From Pezizomycotina sp. ARF18 (lineage: Eukaryota > Ascomycota), in the NCBI GenBank assembly GCA_002224055.1, contig AZLU01000020.1, forward strand, positions 1 to 64,000: a stretch of 64,000 nucleotides of DNA. The letters run 5' to 3'. Positions 11,114 to 24,316 of the stretch are shown here, piece by piece. Position 1 is the stretch's first letter; the number at the start of each line of letters is the position of its first letter. The position numbers and the translations under genes are program-made. The notes under the pieces were generated by a model. It saw only the letters and a program-made list of their open reading frames with translations, was not told the origin of the DNA and did not search any database.

Positions 11114-13482
11114 ATGTCGTTAAGTGTTCCCTCGGCGCCGATGGGGGGTTGTTCAAGTTGGATATTCTACGTAGTATCCCTAAGCATCGCGAAATTTACA
11201 GCCCTTTTTCTTCTTCCTTTTATCTTGTGTTTCCTTTTCTTCCCAAGGTACTGATCAAATCGCTATCTTTTATCCTTGAATCCATCAGACTCTCGAATGA
11301 GGATGGCGCCGTCCTAAGAAACATTGAAGCTTGTTTATCAGTCAGTCGACGTGCAGACGTCGCTCGGCCTCACGGTCGAACAAGATCATAATAAACCATC
11401 TTCAAAAATGATTCTTACGATGATGCTGCGACCATTCTTCGGAATTAGACGTCGTTCACCCGGCCGTCAAGCTCATCGTCATGGCTAGTCAACAACAGGA
11501 ATCAGGGTTTTGACGCCACCCCCTTCTCTTCTTTCTGGGGCGCCCCGCGACTTGAAGCTCTCTCTCTCTTTCTCTCTTGTTGCAAGTCACTATATTTTCC
11601 TCGTAAAACAGTTACTGAAACTTTTGCCATGCAGATGGGAGATGCAACCAACCTCGTCATCGTCTTAGCCGGTGAGCTTCTAAAGATGGCCGAAAAACTT
11701 ATCAGGATGGGTGGCCTCCAGCCATCAGATATAGTGCAGGTTACGAAAAGCTCAAACGTATGCTCAGAAGGTTCTAGAAGTATATATCCTCGAAAGAAAA
11801 CAAATAATCAACAAGCTTCCATCCGATCCGCCTTTCATATATGTCTCGCCCGCACTTCCTCCTATCCTACAATGACAATGTAAACTGATCCCTTCCCATT
11901 AATCAGAGCTTCGCACGATAGCATCAAGGATATCAGGTCGCAAAAGGAACTTACGAAAGCTCTCAAGACCGTCATCGCGTCAAACAGTACGGCAACGAAG
12001 ATATACTTCCGAACTGGTTGCCGAGGCTGTTCTTGCTGTCTTACCAAGAAGCCTGACCAATTCAACGTGGACAACATTCGAGTCGTCAAAATAATGGGAA
12101 GCAGTCTCACGCAGAGCAAAGTAATAAGGGGATGGTGTTTGGAAGAGAACCAGAGGGTACGTCGTGGTTGTAATTACGCCCTAGAAGAAGAAGCAGAAGC
12201 TGATTAGCCTCCAATCTCTCCAAAGGGTCGTCAAAAAATCATCCAACGCAAAGGTCGCAGTATACGCTTGCGCCATCGACCTAAGCCAGACGGAACGAAG
12301 GGCACGGTACTCTTACATAATGCGAAGGAAATGAGTTCACCAAGGGGGAGGAAAGGCAACTGGAGACCGCAATCAAAGAGATTTACGATTCGGGAGTCAG
12401 GGTTATTGTTGCCGGCGCAACCATAGGCGAACTAGCTTTCCATTACCTGAACCGATGCGGCATTCTGGTAGTAAAGATTTTGAGCAAGTTTGAACTACGG
12501 AGGCTCTGCCGAGTTGTTGGTGCCACGCCTCTCGCGCGCCTAGGGGCTCCGATGCCGGACGAAATGGGACCATCGACGTCGTTGAAACAGTTGAGATAGG
12601 TGGCGACCGAGTGACAGTTTTCCGGCAAGGTATGTTTTTCGTTACTCGTACAGCTCTTCCTAAATGTAGGCTAGGCGCTGAACGGCCTGCGTAACTGTTT
12701 TAGAACAAGAGGCTACCAGGACGGCCACGATCGTCCTTAGAGGCGCAACTCAAAACTACCTGGACGACGTGGAAAGAGCGATTGACGACGGGGTAATGCT
12801 ATCAAAGCTATCACTAAGGATCCCGCCTGGTGCCGGGAGCTGGAGCAACCGAGATGCAACTGGTCGAAAGGCTGGTTGCCTTTGGCGAAAAGACTCCCGG
12901 TATCCTTCAGTATGCCATAAAGAAATACGGCGAGGCCTTCGAAGTCGTACCTAGAACGTTATCAGAAAGCGCTGGCCTGGACGCAACCGAAGTACTAAGT
13001 AAACTATACGCGGCACATCATAAGAAGGACGACTGGAATTCCGGAGTGAACATTGAGTTTGAAACTTAACTTACTTGGATATATATTACTGTTAAATCGT
13101 ATACATAGGCTCACGGGCTAACGACTCAAAACACTAAACCGCTTGCAGGATGAGAAGGGTTCCGGCGTGATGGATGCATCCGCCAACGGCGTCGTAGATC
13201 TACTGGCGAGTAAAAGCTGGGCAATCAAGCTTGCTACCGAGACAGCTTGCACGATTCTTTCCGTTGATCAAATCATCGTAGCGCGGCAGGCTGGGGGTAA
13301 GTTTTACTACTTGAGCGTTATTCCAATCATTGTTACTTCAGTCTTGAAAAAGGGAAAATACCTCATATTAGATTCTCGGTTACGGAAATCAGATGTCCTA
13401 ACAGTTTAATTTTTTTCCCTCAATATTTACAGGTCCCAAGGTTCCTCAGCCGAACGCGGCATGGGATCAAGATGATGGATAA
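11114..13482 (+). CDS. CCT8: Chaperonin CCT/TRiC theta subunit
   Basis: This is one of the eight subunits of the cytosolic chaperonin that folds actin and tubulin. The start gives MSLSVPSAPMGG, the usual theta N terminus. Recognisable blocks in order are IEACLSVSR, the ATP-site segment MGDATNLVIVLAGELLKMAE, PSDIVQ, NVDNIRVVKIMGSSLTQSK, IYDSGVRVIVAGATIGELA, LRGATQNYLDDVERAIDD, the catalytic-region VPGAGATEMQL, YGEAFEVVPRTLSE, and DEKGSGVMDA. It closes with WDQDDG-stop at 13482. Several introns are visible, for example near 11760-11907, 12122-12220, 12632-12703, about 13066-13149 and about 13297-13434. Single-base frame breaks occur throughout. Length and order match the family. The neighbour downstream (BEM2) is convergent. 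Confidence 0.95.
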
Positions 13483-14203
13483 GTCATAGCCAGACGTTGA
13501 AGTTGTTTGTCCCGTTTGTCTATCTAATCATCCTGCAAACCGGTCTTATCGAATTGGAATAGAAAAAGTTGTAGAATATCATAATACATCCCAAAGAACA
13601 TTTATGTTATCTTATATCCCATTCTATAGCATAATTTAAGAGAGAGAGAGAGGGCGTTGGTGTCCCCGATAGCCACGGGCGTGAACGCTTGTTACCTGCT
13701 CAGGGCTTTAAAAAACTTGGTACATTGACCGAAGAAATGCACTTGAATGAACCTCTGAAGGGTTATATCAAGAGCTGATTATATACATCGAACCGTTGGC
13801 ATAAAGTTGGAGCATTGGGATAAATATCCCCAAAGAAGAAATGGTTCTTTAGAATCCTATGTACAAATAAAATGCATACCTTGACAAGATGTTGAAGCTG
13901 AAGAGACCGTTTACAAGCACTCCCCGGAGTACTAATTATGCTTGGAAGCTTAAAACTCAAAAAAAAAGAAAAGAAAAGGGAAAAGAAAGAAAATTGGATA
14001 TTATACTCAAAGATTGGGAAAGTGTTAGAGGTATCGAAATATTTACTCAAATGTTGTTCTTTTTTTTATTACAGAAAAGAGAAAGTTGAGGTCAGATAAC
14101 TAAGCATATGTATCATCTGAATGTGCGTACGAAACGAGGGCCCCGTGTATAATAGAAGCATCAATAATAGTTACGTTTTTGGAATGGAATTACCGGGATA
14201 TCG
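13483..14203. other. Intergenic between convergent CCT8 and BEM2
   Basis: No gene is supported. This is AT-rich 3' flanking DNA with a short (GA)n at 13642-13652 and A-rich tracts. It must carry the 3' ends of both neighbouring transcripts. Confidence 0.6.
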
Positions 14204-17200
14204 TTAAGCGGGCAAGTCCAAGTTCGAATTTCCCTTTTCAAGACCGCCTTGATGGAACCGTTGACTTTGCGGTCGTACGAGTCGAGGGACGTTCAAAGCT
14301 ACAGACGATGAGGGTGTGGTGATGGTAGGGCTGCTCGGGGTGGGTGTTAGTGGCATTGGGGGAATATCGGTCCTTTCGGCATGTTCGTCTTCATCAATTT
14401 CCTGGAAAATGGACGGCGCGAAGGTGATCCATGTGCGGACCATGGTCTGATAGAGGCCCAAATCCGGATTGATTCCGAAGCCTGTAGAAAGATCTGGAGC
14501 CATCCCCATGCCAAATACAATGGCAAGATTGACAGACGTCATTTTGTTGACATCGGAATTCTTAGCTACCCTAAACGAAGAGCAAGACGGAGTAACTGTT
14601 AGCTCGACGTCTGTGATGCATTTCTTGTGATTTAAGGCAGATTCCAAGAAGAAAACGCTTCTCTTTTTCGGCGTCCAGGCTTAGGAGAGCGGTTCACCAC
14701 ATATGAAAAAGAAAACAAAAAGTGGGTCAGAGATACTTACATATGAAGGTGTAGATACATTCTTCGGAGGAAGTTATAGCTGTGTGCTGGAAGCTGAAGG
14801 ACCAGGCAACTGAAGAATTCCACTCGACAATCCTCATTTGGTTCGCCTAAATATTTCATATTAGGCCTGGTATTAAATCACATCGACGGTTCTCCATTAT
14901 ACTGGATTTTAGGGAAACTTACGTGCAATTTCCTTGAAGTCGTTCAAGAGCTCGGCTGGAACGAGAGGGTGTGGTATTTCCCTCACAAATAGTTTAAAGC
15001 GCCTGCAACCGCGTTGATATCATACCACCGGTCATCTTCCATTTGAACGTCTGGTTCCGTGTCAAGCGCGTGTTTCAAAGCTCCGATGCTATTTACGGAA
15101 CCGGGAATGCGATAAAGACCAACTTCGTCAAGGCCTCGGCGTTCTATTTCTTGAAGCATTGCTTCAACGACGATCGGGACTCTGACATTATCTCTGCGAC
15201 AGAGCTCTTCTATAGGGACACGAAAGCTTTAAGGATTGTTAGGACAATGATGGGCATGTGATATTACGTAATGAATAAAAGAAGAGCAATGGTGCCCGTA
15301 AATACATAGCACCCCGCAATCGAAAGGAGAACATCAAAGGTCGAGAAGTAATATGATCGGCTGGGGAAGGGGAAGGGAAGAGAAGAAGAGAGAAAAACGG
15401 GCAGAGGGATTAATTCTGAACAAACACTTACAAGGTTGGACACCCTTGGTAGCGACGATAGCGGCCACGTTATCAACCGATTCGGTTCCATCGACGGTGT
15501 AGGCAATTCCGCGCACTGATGAGATAAGTCGTAGCCAGTCATCCGCCTCCTCTTCGGTCGTTGACTGAACAATATACGTAGCCCCATCGTCTGAACGGAT
15601 TTTCCACATAAATTTGTCCCTCATTGAAGCCGGATAGCTCACGGACACGACATGTCCCAGGTCGAGGGAAATCGAAGGCTTGTTCCTGAATTCTACTGAT
15701 TTGGGGTGGGGAAGGTCGAAGGGGGAAAGCATGCGGCCACTCTGAGGCGGCGTCCAGGAGCTGGTGAAGGCCATAGAAATTGGCCTAACGGCTTTGAAGA
15801 GGTTAGTAACTCCAAGTCGTCTGCCACCTTTCCGGTCGGCGGCCATGTCAACTTTAAGCCCGGATTTCGCCGGCTTATAGAACGTAGCTGGTCTTTATGC
15901 TGCCTCTCTATGACTTCGCGGAGCCTGTTATCGCGGCGTTGTTTATCATGCTCTTGCTGGATCAGCTTCGGGAATATCCGGACTTTGTTCCCTTTTAGCC
16001 CCAGATTTTCCCTTCCGGAATGTCCCTCCAATGCTTCTTGTCTACCCTGGATATATCTAGGGATTGTAATGGTGGAAGGACTTGGATTTGAGACTGTTGG
16101 TCGAAGTGGAACACCCTCACCTCGCCCATGGCATCTCCGTTCTTTTCATCGGCGTCCAAGGTTGTAAAGTTGCTCACTAAATTGTATACATATCGTCTCT
16201 TGTCGAAATTGATCAAACGGCTGTTCTCAACAAGCATATTGGGCACGTGGCACACGATTTCTAACATCCGTTCGAGTAACCAGCCAGGACACGGTGTCAT
16301 TGCCGACGGGGACCTCAAATTATCTTTCGAGATCTCCGGAATGATGTCCTGGAGCGTTTCCGGCCCCGATGGTCTTGAAGTAGAAGTTCCGTTGCGATCG
16401 TCCAGCATATGAGAACGCACGACTTTCTGGCCGCACGAGCGCCGTGGCGATTGCCGACGTTATGAAGAAGGCACTTGCTGCCGGAAGTTGCGTCCTTCGT
16501 TTCTATCATAAATATCCATGGTTGACATTCGGGCTTGGCAAAGAGATATACACCTCAGCAGGGAATATATACGCTGCGACCTCTCTTCAACGCTTATGTC
16601 CCCGTCGACGACCTGAGACAAGATCCAGTTGACCAAGCTATTCCGCAGGCTCAATAGTTCCTGTAGGACTTGGGAGCCCAGCAATTAAGGACTCGTTGGT
16701 TCCATGTCGTTGCAGTTTGCTCAAATGAAGAACACGTCCTGGATTACCTCGTCGTCCTCACTTGCTTGCGCTATAAGCCTTGGGATGAGGATCCCGTCTG
16801 TTCTGACGCTTGAGTCTCCAGCACTTCCATGGACACCATCCAATCAATGAGGCTTACGCAATGGAAAGAGTATGAGAGGCTGGCCTCAAGGCGGTCCACA
16901 AACTCCTCTAGAACGGTCAAACTGCATCTTATTGGAAGCACTAAAACGCCCGCACTCTTGATAGTTCGAGTTATATTGGTTTGGTCAGCGCGGAAGGATT
17001 GCCTCTCAAACGTTTCGCGAAACATCCTCGAACAAATTTTCGATCTGATCAGCAAAAGATTGTAGAGCTTCATCGTCAAGCGACAACGTATCCCACACGC
17101 TAAACTCCTTGGCGGCTACAATCAAGAACGTGAGAAAGCTTCTCGCATAGTGAGATCGGAATGGAAGTCGACGAAAAAATCATCAACCCATTGTTTGAGG

Positions 17201-20200
17201 GCTTCAAGGATGCCAATATGAATCTTTGCAACCAACGACCATTCGATCGCATCCTCCCGGTTAGTATCAATGCCAGTCCAGTCTGGAAATACAATATCAT
17301 CATTGTCGTTGAGGTTGAGAGCAGCCGCGGATCGAGAGCCGACTAAGCGTTTCCTCAAGTAGTCTAGAAGCACGATTGGCGAACAGTAGCTATACAGGCA
17401 AATTAGAACGTTAGAAGATACACACCGCTCACATGCTTTATCAGCCATCCGGGAAAAAGTGCTGCGCTAAATATTCCAATGGAAAAACTTCGGAAAGTAC
17501 CAAGAAGGTTCTAACTTGCGTACACGTAAGTGGAGGGCGGCTAAAAACAATGATCATACCTTCTAAATGTAGCCAGGAAAGTTGTGCGGTAAACATCCAT
17601 ATCCATGCTCAGCTTCAGGCCTGGTGGTTTGCTATCTCCGATGACTCTGCTGCTAAACTCTTCAACTCCGAGCGCGAGAATATCAACTAATCTCTCTAAA
17701 GTGCCGCCTTTGGCAACGACATCCACGATTGTGTTGTCTTCTTTCCTTCTGCTGCTCCGTCACTGGTGTTGGGACTGCGTATTGTCGGCGCCAGATACTG
17801 GTCGCTTGGACGATGTGCTCGCGCGTTTGAAGCGTTTTCAATTACGCTGGAAGGTCTCGATAAAATTGTATTGCTGGGAATGCACTTTAGGATAAGCTCC
17901 CCGTCTTGCGAATGGAAGACCTTTTGGTCAACGCCAGCGACATCCCGGATAGTACGAAGCATGCCTGGTTGTTGCTCTGAAGCCCAGCCGCACGCTCTCT
18001 CGTTGTTAGGTCGAGCCTGTCATAGCCGGTTGTGTGCGTGGTATCTCGTGAAGGCGGAAATGATCTGGAACGGCGAAGACTCGGCGAAGCATCGGCGTTG
18101 GTGGAAAGCATATTCCTTGATGCTGGGGATAAATAAACGGATTATCGTTTACGTTTCCAGAGCTGTTTGCCGATACCTTTTTATTTAGGCTTTCTGCGAT
18201 TGCCAGTGTATCTTGCCTGTCAAAAAGGGAAAATCGAGCGATGACATCGGTGAGTATTAGGGGAATATTTGCACCAGTGGAAAGCGGAAGTTTCTGGTGA
18301 TAATGCACATGCAAATATGTTCCAGTAGACAGAGGTTCACAGGACAGAGAGATGTCAAACAGCGATTGTGCATATATCGAAGACGGTGTCTGGTATCTCG
18401 AATTCATAGACAAAAGGCACTTTTGGAAACCTTGTATCTCGGAGCCTATTTCGGCCAGTGAAGTGGGCGGATCGTCTCCTTCAGTCCCCGTGGGGTAGCG
18501 TTTCCATCTCTCCAAACCGGCCTCGATAGCGGCAAGGCCATCGATGATACTTTGACAATCGACTGATTTTCCGGTAGCTTGATGGGCCTCATTCATGCAG
18601 AGGCTTAGATCACCAAAATAAGGAACGACATCTTCGAACGGCATCAGCTTTCCGACCCCGCCAGGCGCCATAACGCTAGGACGAACCGCTTCTGCTTTGT
18701 CCACCTCAAATTTCCTCCGTTCAAGGTCCAGCATGACTGGTGCCCATTCCTCTCAACGACGTCCAATTTGTCCAGATCGAGAAGATCCCAAGTATGCCTC
18801 AGCCTGAGTACAGCCGGGACAGCACTGCCATGGTTATCGCAAACCACCCAACCATGTCGCCTCGTTCTTGCAAGAACTGGCCAACGTCAATCCAAGTCGA
18901 TAGAATTGCTGCGCGACGTGCTGATGTAATTTCCGGTGCGAGGATGTGTGTGAATATTTGCTCTGTTAAGAAATGAATGCTGCTCGTGGTAAACATTAGA
19001 GGATTTTTACTCCTCAGCGTCCATAAAGGGGACAACATGAGCAGGACATGTCAGTGGTTGGGCTCCATATCGCTAAAAACTTCTTGTGAAGATATGAATC
19101 TGAGAAGCGAGAAGTTCAGGGCTGATCGACAGGAGCTCCTCGGTATTGAGAGATATAGAATTGCCGTCGGAGGTATCATCATCTGGTTGGCTGCTTAGCA
19201 TACACCGCTGGTTTCGAGATGAGCTTATAAAAAAGAAAGAAAAGGAGGGGTTGGTGTTGATTACCTGGATCGTAGAAAGCGATGCCCTCCAACAAGATGG
19301 ACAGTGCTGTGTCAACGCGCTTTTGGAGATCCATGGCAAGCTGAGGTCTGTCTGCCGGACTCCTTTATTCAGTAAACGCTTTACGGCAACCTGAACACCA
19401 GGTCCATCAATAGACTCCGCGTTCGTTCGATAACCAGGGTAACAATCCTTTCAATCCGCTCCAGCGTGCTTGAAATTTCTGCGTACTCTGCAAGGGTCGA
19501 GAATGCGGTCTCGGGGAGAGACCAGGCCGACAAGGTTAGGGTCATGTCGTCGCAAACTTGGCATCTAATCCAAACATGATCTCGTGGCATATTCCTTCTA
19601 CAGATCCGGATATAACCTTGCCGTCCTCGTTTAAGACAAGCTCGGGGTGTCTGGACAGCGCTTGGTGTTTGATGGTCGGACTCGGCTCTAGGGAAACAGG
19701 ACCATTGCTGGGCGGTTTTGGGCCTCGGAACTAGCGATGACGGTGCGGTAATGTCGAAGAATTTGATTGGCAAATTAAGGGTTTGTAAAAACAGAGATAG
19801 TTGCCGGAAAGCACAGCGTGCTGGAGCTTCCAACCATCCTTCGCAGCGGTTTTCTTCGAGTAGCCCGAATCGATTATGTTTACCAACCATCCTTTGCGAT
19901 ATCTCCTTTGCCGGTCGTTTCCTTCGAGACAGAGATCGAAGGGTGTTGAAATTGTTACCGACCGAGGACGAACTCGGCCATGACGAGCCGCCGAACTACT
20001 CGCGGATGTAGAAGACCCAATGGTGATGCCTGGAGCAGCGCTGCTGTTCGTACCACTTCCTCCATCCACGTGCTCGTTCGAGATTGAAGGGCCTGGTCGC
20101 CTGTTATCGTGCTGAGAAGGACGGGGGAAGGATCCCTATTGCCTGCCCCCGCTGAAAGATATCGTTGACCGACCTCGATATGGTTCGATAATGATTATTC

Positions 20201-20539
20201 AGCGCTCCGAAGAAGCTGGTTTCGTAGTTTTGAGTTTCGAGCCCGCTGCGAGGTAACCGGAGATTTCGGCGCGGTCCAGCGTCCCCCAACTCCGGTGCGG
20301 CGAGGTGATCGGACGCCCTCTCCCCTGAGCTGCTACCTCGACGCTCCTTCTTTTTGCCAGACGATTTCGTAGCACCATAGGGCTGGGAGAGGGAATCGGA
20401 GGATCCGATTTTTTTGGCTTCGCAAAGAATTGGGTGTTAACGACCGTGGAATGTTGCGGTTAGGAGATCTCCGTCTCGCTTGGTCTTGGGATTGCTGCTG
20501 TTGCGGCTGGTGCTGCTGCTGTTGGTTCTGTTCAGACAT
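14204..20539 (-). CDS. BEM2: Bem2-type RhoGAP with PH and RasGEF-like domains
   Basis: This is a large Rho GTPase-activating protein acting in cell polarity and cytoskeletal control. Reading from the start at 20539: a Gln-rich N terminus (MSEQNQQQQHQPQ, then RRRSPNRNIPRS); a PH-like stretch (KDGWKLQHAVLSGNYLCFY, about 19.8 kb); a RasGEF-like segment (AAILSTWIDVGQFLQERGDM, about 18.9 kb); a second RasGEF-N-like part (TTFLATFRRYCSPIVLLDYL, about 17.5 kb); a further RasGEF-like part near 16.6 kb; a PH domain (MWKIRSDDGATYIVQS...DDWLRL, 15.9-15.5 kb); and a RhoGAP domain (15.25-14.4 kb) with the arginine finger in GLDEVGLYRIPGS and NKMTSVNLAIVFGM. Ser/Thr/Pro-rich tail, stop at 14204. About 6.3 kb is the family's usual size. 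Frame breaks are frequent. The RhoGAP part is certain; domain limits upstream are approximate. Confidence 0.9.
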
Positions 20540-20845
20540 TGGAGGCTTTCTATTTTATATGCTTAGCTGACATTGAAGAATGAAACAACCCGTCAAGTTA
20601 GCTGGCACGATCATAATTCAGAAAAGCCATTGGCTAGAAGAGAGAGAGAGAGAGAGATAAAAGGAAGTAGAAGAAGGAGAGGAGGAGAAGAGCAAGGCGA
20701 GGGAAGGGCATTTTGATGCTCAATTCTAGCTTAGGCTAGCTAAAGGTGGACTGTATTTGCTGTACTTGCCTGCTTTGAAGAGGGAAAAAAAAAAAAAAAC
20801 AAGAAAAAAAAGAAAGAAAAAAGAAAAGAAGAGATAAGGGAGAAT

Positions 20846-20851
<6 letters not shown>

Positions 20852-20902
<51 letters not shown>
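20852..20902 (+). repeat. (GA)n microsatellite
   Basis: About 25 uninterrupted GA units lie in the BEM2/VPS55 divergent intergenic region, flanked by further GA-rich sequence. In fungi such purine tracts are common in promoters and nucleosome-poor regions. Confidence 0.9.
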
Positions 20903-20907
<5 letters not shown>

Positions 20908-21565
20908 GAGGGAGGAGAAAGAGCGAAAGACGGACGCGTTGACGGAGAGAGAGATGGAGGGAGAGAGGGGAGGAAGCTTTTTGCTCAGGAAGGATGCTAA
21001 GTAGCCAAATCAGGACCGAACATCTTTGTGGAGTTGAGCAACCCGCGACGACCGAAATAGGAGCAGCACCAGCGGTCGGCGGAACAGTTAAGTTCTACGG
21101 GAATGGGGTAAAAAAGAAGGCGCCTCTTTTTTTCTTCTTCTTTTCTTTCGCTGAAAATAATTGACTTTCGATGTACTACAACTACTTATTAGTACTGCTA
21201 CTCTCCTACAGGTATAAAGAAGATAAGCCTCCAACGTGCGTATATATTGTACGCTACCAACCAAATTCGATGTTGAATAGCAGTAGCAGTAATAAATAGT
21301 GTGAGAAAGGAAAGATACAAACAGAATATAAAAAAGAGGAGAGAGAGAAGATTATAAGAAGCTACTTAGTAGTTAGCCTTTCTTTCCTTTCCTTTTCTTT
21401 TTTTTTTTTTTTTCTTGAGCTACCATTTTGCATAAAGTAGGGGAAAAAAATCTATATTTAGCCAGTAGAAAGAAATATACGGAGCAAGACTATACTCAAT
21501 CCCCCGCAATGCTACACTACCAACACGAGGTGTATATATATACCAGTAAACGTATAAAAATATAA

Positions 21566-21570
<5 letters not shown>

Positions 21571-21600
<30 letters not shown>
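21571..21600 (+). repeat. (TA)15 microsatellite
   Basis: An uninterrupted TA run of about 15 units in intergenic DNA, followed by an AT-rich segment with an (AAT)8 run at 21851-21873. Confidence 0.9.
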
Positions 21601-21604
<4 letters not shown>

Positions 21605-22412
21605 AAATACTTATACAAAGGGGCATTTTTTGGCTAACAGAAAATCCAAGAGTCTTTCTGATAGTAAGCAGGCTTAAGTTAATTAAGTTAGCTATATTAT
21701 AATTATTAGTATATTATACTATACACCCGAAGTATCGAGAGATGTGGAAATAGTGAGATTACACCTCATTCTACTTAATAAGTAAAGAAATATTACTCCG
21801 CACTTTACTATATTGGGAGAAACACTTACTTTTAAGATATATATTGTATATAATAATAATAATAATAATAATAAGACTTCTAAATTCTAGTCTCCTTTTT
21901 TGCTAAAATCCATGCTCCCTCTGAGTCCCTCCTCACACACACGTAAATTTCATATCACGTTACGGTTTTATAATTTAGCACACCGGAGTAAATAAAATTA
22001 CTTAAATTATAATCTACTATAATTATTTAAATTACTTCTATAACTACTCAAAGTACAGTATTTATTTTTATTTTATTTATTTTATTTATTTTTTTTCCCC
22101 TTCCTTTCGATCGTCATCATCATTCTATTCTAACTTCTAAATTACCTGTCATCCGAAAATACAACAAACAGAAGGAACAGAAGGAACTGAAAAAAAAAAA
22201 AAAAAAAAAAAGCGAACACCGTGAAACAAGAAAACCAAAACAAGAGCAAGAATACAACACTCTGGTCCGGCCACCACTATCTATTCCACATCCAACGAGG
22301 ACGTATTTCGATAAATATCCGACGCTCATCCCGTTTACCTGGACCTTGCCCTTTTGTCTATCTTATTTTGATTATTTCCTTTCCCCCTCCTTACTCGAAC
22401 ATTAACGCCACT

Positions 22413-23260
22413 ATGCCTGGCCTAAAGACGATCATCGCGCTCTCCTTTGTTCGTCCACCAACCCTCCCTTCTTCTTTTCTCCCTTCCTTCTCCCCGCCGT
22501 TCCCCCTCCCTCCAGTTCTTCTATTCCTCGGGCTTCTCTTTCCGTCAGCGTATAAAGGTTATCACAATATCACAAGATGCCGTCAGCCTTGCTTTTTGTT
22601 GATGGCGTCCTTGAGAGAAAGATCTGCCACTACCATCTAACAACATGTAAAGAAAGTACATAAGAAACGGAAGAAATAGGGAGTAAAAATAATACTAATA
22701 AACAAAAATTAAAATGTTTTCTTTGTTCTTAGGTTCTCGCATCGGCTTCCTTCTCGTTATCCTTTCGTCGGCGCTGTGGAACAAATACCACCCGTTAATG
22801 GTCGTCGCGACGTACGTGGTCGCTCCGCTTCCGAACGAAATATGTTCCAGGTACGGCACAACGACGATTTTATTGACTCGGCCGGTAGCGGGGTCGTCGA
22901 TTTGGGGCGGTTCCTCACCGGATTCATGGTCGTTATGGGTATAGGTTAGTTAGTCTGTCGGGCGGTGGCCTTTCTCGCGGATCGCATTTCTCTCTCGTCC
23001 ATCTATCCCTCTTGCCCCCGCCCCCAAAAAATCATTTACTTTATCTTATCTCACCTATACGTTTATCCATTTGTGGCCTCTTCTTTTCTCGACGAGATTC
23101 TAACATTCAGCACGCTTCTAATTCTAGCATTACCTGCTCTACTGGCCCACTGCGATATTATCAATATTCCGGCCATGGCCATGAGCATCGTCGGCGGCCT
23201 GCTAATATACGGCACATCATCTCATTCACCATGTTCTTCCAACAGGATTCCGACTTTTAA
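22413..23260 (+). CDS. VPS55: Vacuolar sorting protein Vps55
   Basis: This is a small four-helix membrane protein (LEPROT/Vps55 family) that works with Vps68 in late endosome to vacuole transport. Three exons: 22413-22448 (MPGLKTIIALSF), 22733-22944 and 23128-23260. Exon 2 gives GFLLVILSSALWNKYHPLM, VVATYVVAPLPNEICSRYG, DDFIDSAGSGVVDLGRFL and TGFMVVMGI. Exon 3 gives ALPALLAHCDIINIPAM, AMSIVGGLLIYGT and ends FFQQDSDF-stop. The intron joins were chosen because they keep the family sequence continuous (GT at 22449 and 22945, AG before 22733 and 23128). Two single missing bases, both in two-base runs (A-I-G and G-T-I-I), break the frame. Length of about 127 residues equals the family. Confidence 0.95.
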
Positions 23261-24316
23261 AAAAAAAAAAACAACAAATATTACAAACGATCAAACACTC
23301 ATCGCTCGAATCTTGCCTTCAAGAAACATCCAGCCTACCTCCTTTCCCTCATTACCTTTAATCTCTCGGACAACCTTCGTAATGCAGCCTCCTTCTTTCT
23401 TTTCCCCGACATATTGGACCCGGCTGTCCGTTTTCCTCGACTCTTACTTTCTTTTTCACATCTGTTCTAAACCGGGCATGTAACAGACCTGTCTTGTTCT
23501 TTGTCCTTCACTCCCCTCGCCTGTGGAGCAGTCTGAGTTTCCTACGCTCCGCATTTTTTCGGTCGTCGTCTCTAATGTTTTGTCGTTTTTGAACATTTCA
23601 CCTACCCACTCACGGGGCCTTGTTTTTCTTCTCCCTTCTCTTCTCGACGTTTCCCATACGAGCTGGCTTTTTTCTTGCTTGCTTTCTTTCTTTTCGTGGA
23701 TATTTCCAATTATTGGGGTTTTTTTTTTTTTTTTTAAAAAAAATTTTCATTTCTATTTTATTTTTGGTGTCTATATTTCAGCTCGGAGTTTCCATAATTA
23801 CTGTCATGTCGTCATTTACAAGGAATATAAGGGTAATTACATTTACTCGGTATATATAAAAAAATTCAACTTTTCGTAACGGATTGTTCCATATATTATA
23901 CCCGACTCAGCCAAACGAAGCATTTTCTTTCCCCGTGCATTCTCGAGCAAGGCTTTACAGCGGACGAGCTGAACATCTCTTAGCACCGATAGCAATGATA
24001 TCAGAATGCCCTGGCCTCAAATCCCATTAACAGCAAGCTCCGTTATAGCGTCTGTACTACTTCGTTTAGGTGAATTTACTGTTATTAACATATAAATATA
24101 TACAGGATGACTCCCAACAAACACTAGAGTGCCAAACACCTTGCCGTCCACGAGTCAAGAGATGGAGGGAAATTGCTAAAAATACAGGCAAAAAAAAAAA
24201 AGTAAAAATAAAATAAAAAGAAATATTATTTTATGTACTTATACAGATAAATACGTATATGGATATACTTAAATGCAAGGGCGAGTAAAGGAGATATCCC
24301 AGTCGGAATAAGCTTT
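23261..24316. other. Intergenic between VPS55 and ABZ1 (convergent)
   Basis: No gene was recognised. Bases 23500-23800 are T-rich, including T17-A8 at 23719-23743. A short open frame in this stretch is Phe-rich and has no family resemblance. The region holds the 3' flanks of both neighbours. Confidence 0.6.

Larger units (their letters stand above)
20540..22412. other. Divergent intergenic region BEM2/VPS55
   Basis: About 1.9 kb without a gene, shared as upstream DNA by BEM2 (-) and VPS55 (+). It is rich in purine tracts and microsatellites: (GA)n at 20639-20658 and 20852-20902, (TA)n at 21571-21600, and (AAT)n at 21851-21873. T and A homopolymers occur near 21401 and 22191. No other feature was seen. 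Confidence 0.6.

Noticed and set aside
24231-24316. Longer ABZ1 tail reading to 24231
   Set aside because: It requires reading through a GT-AG intron (24361-24451). Removing that intron gives the family-like end KLESTHRAFTG and a stop at 24317.
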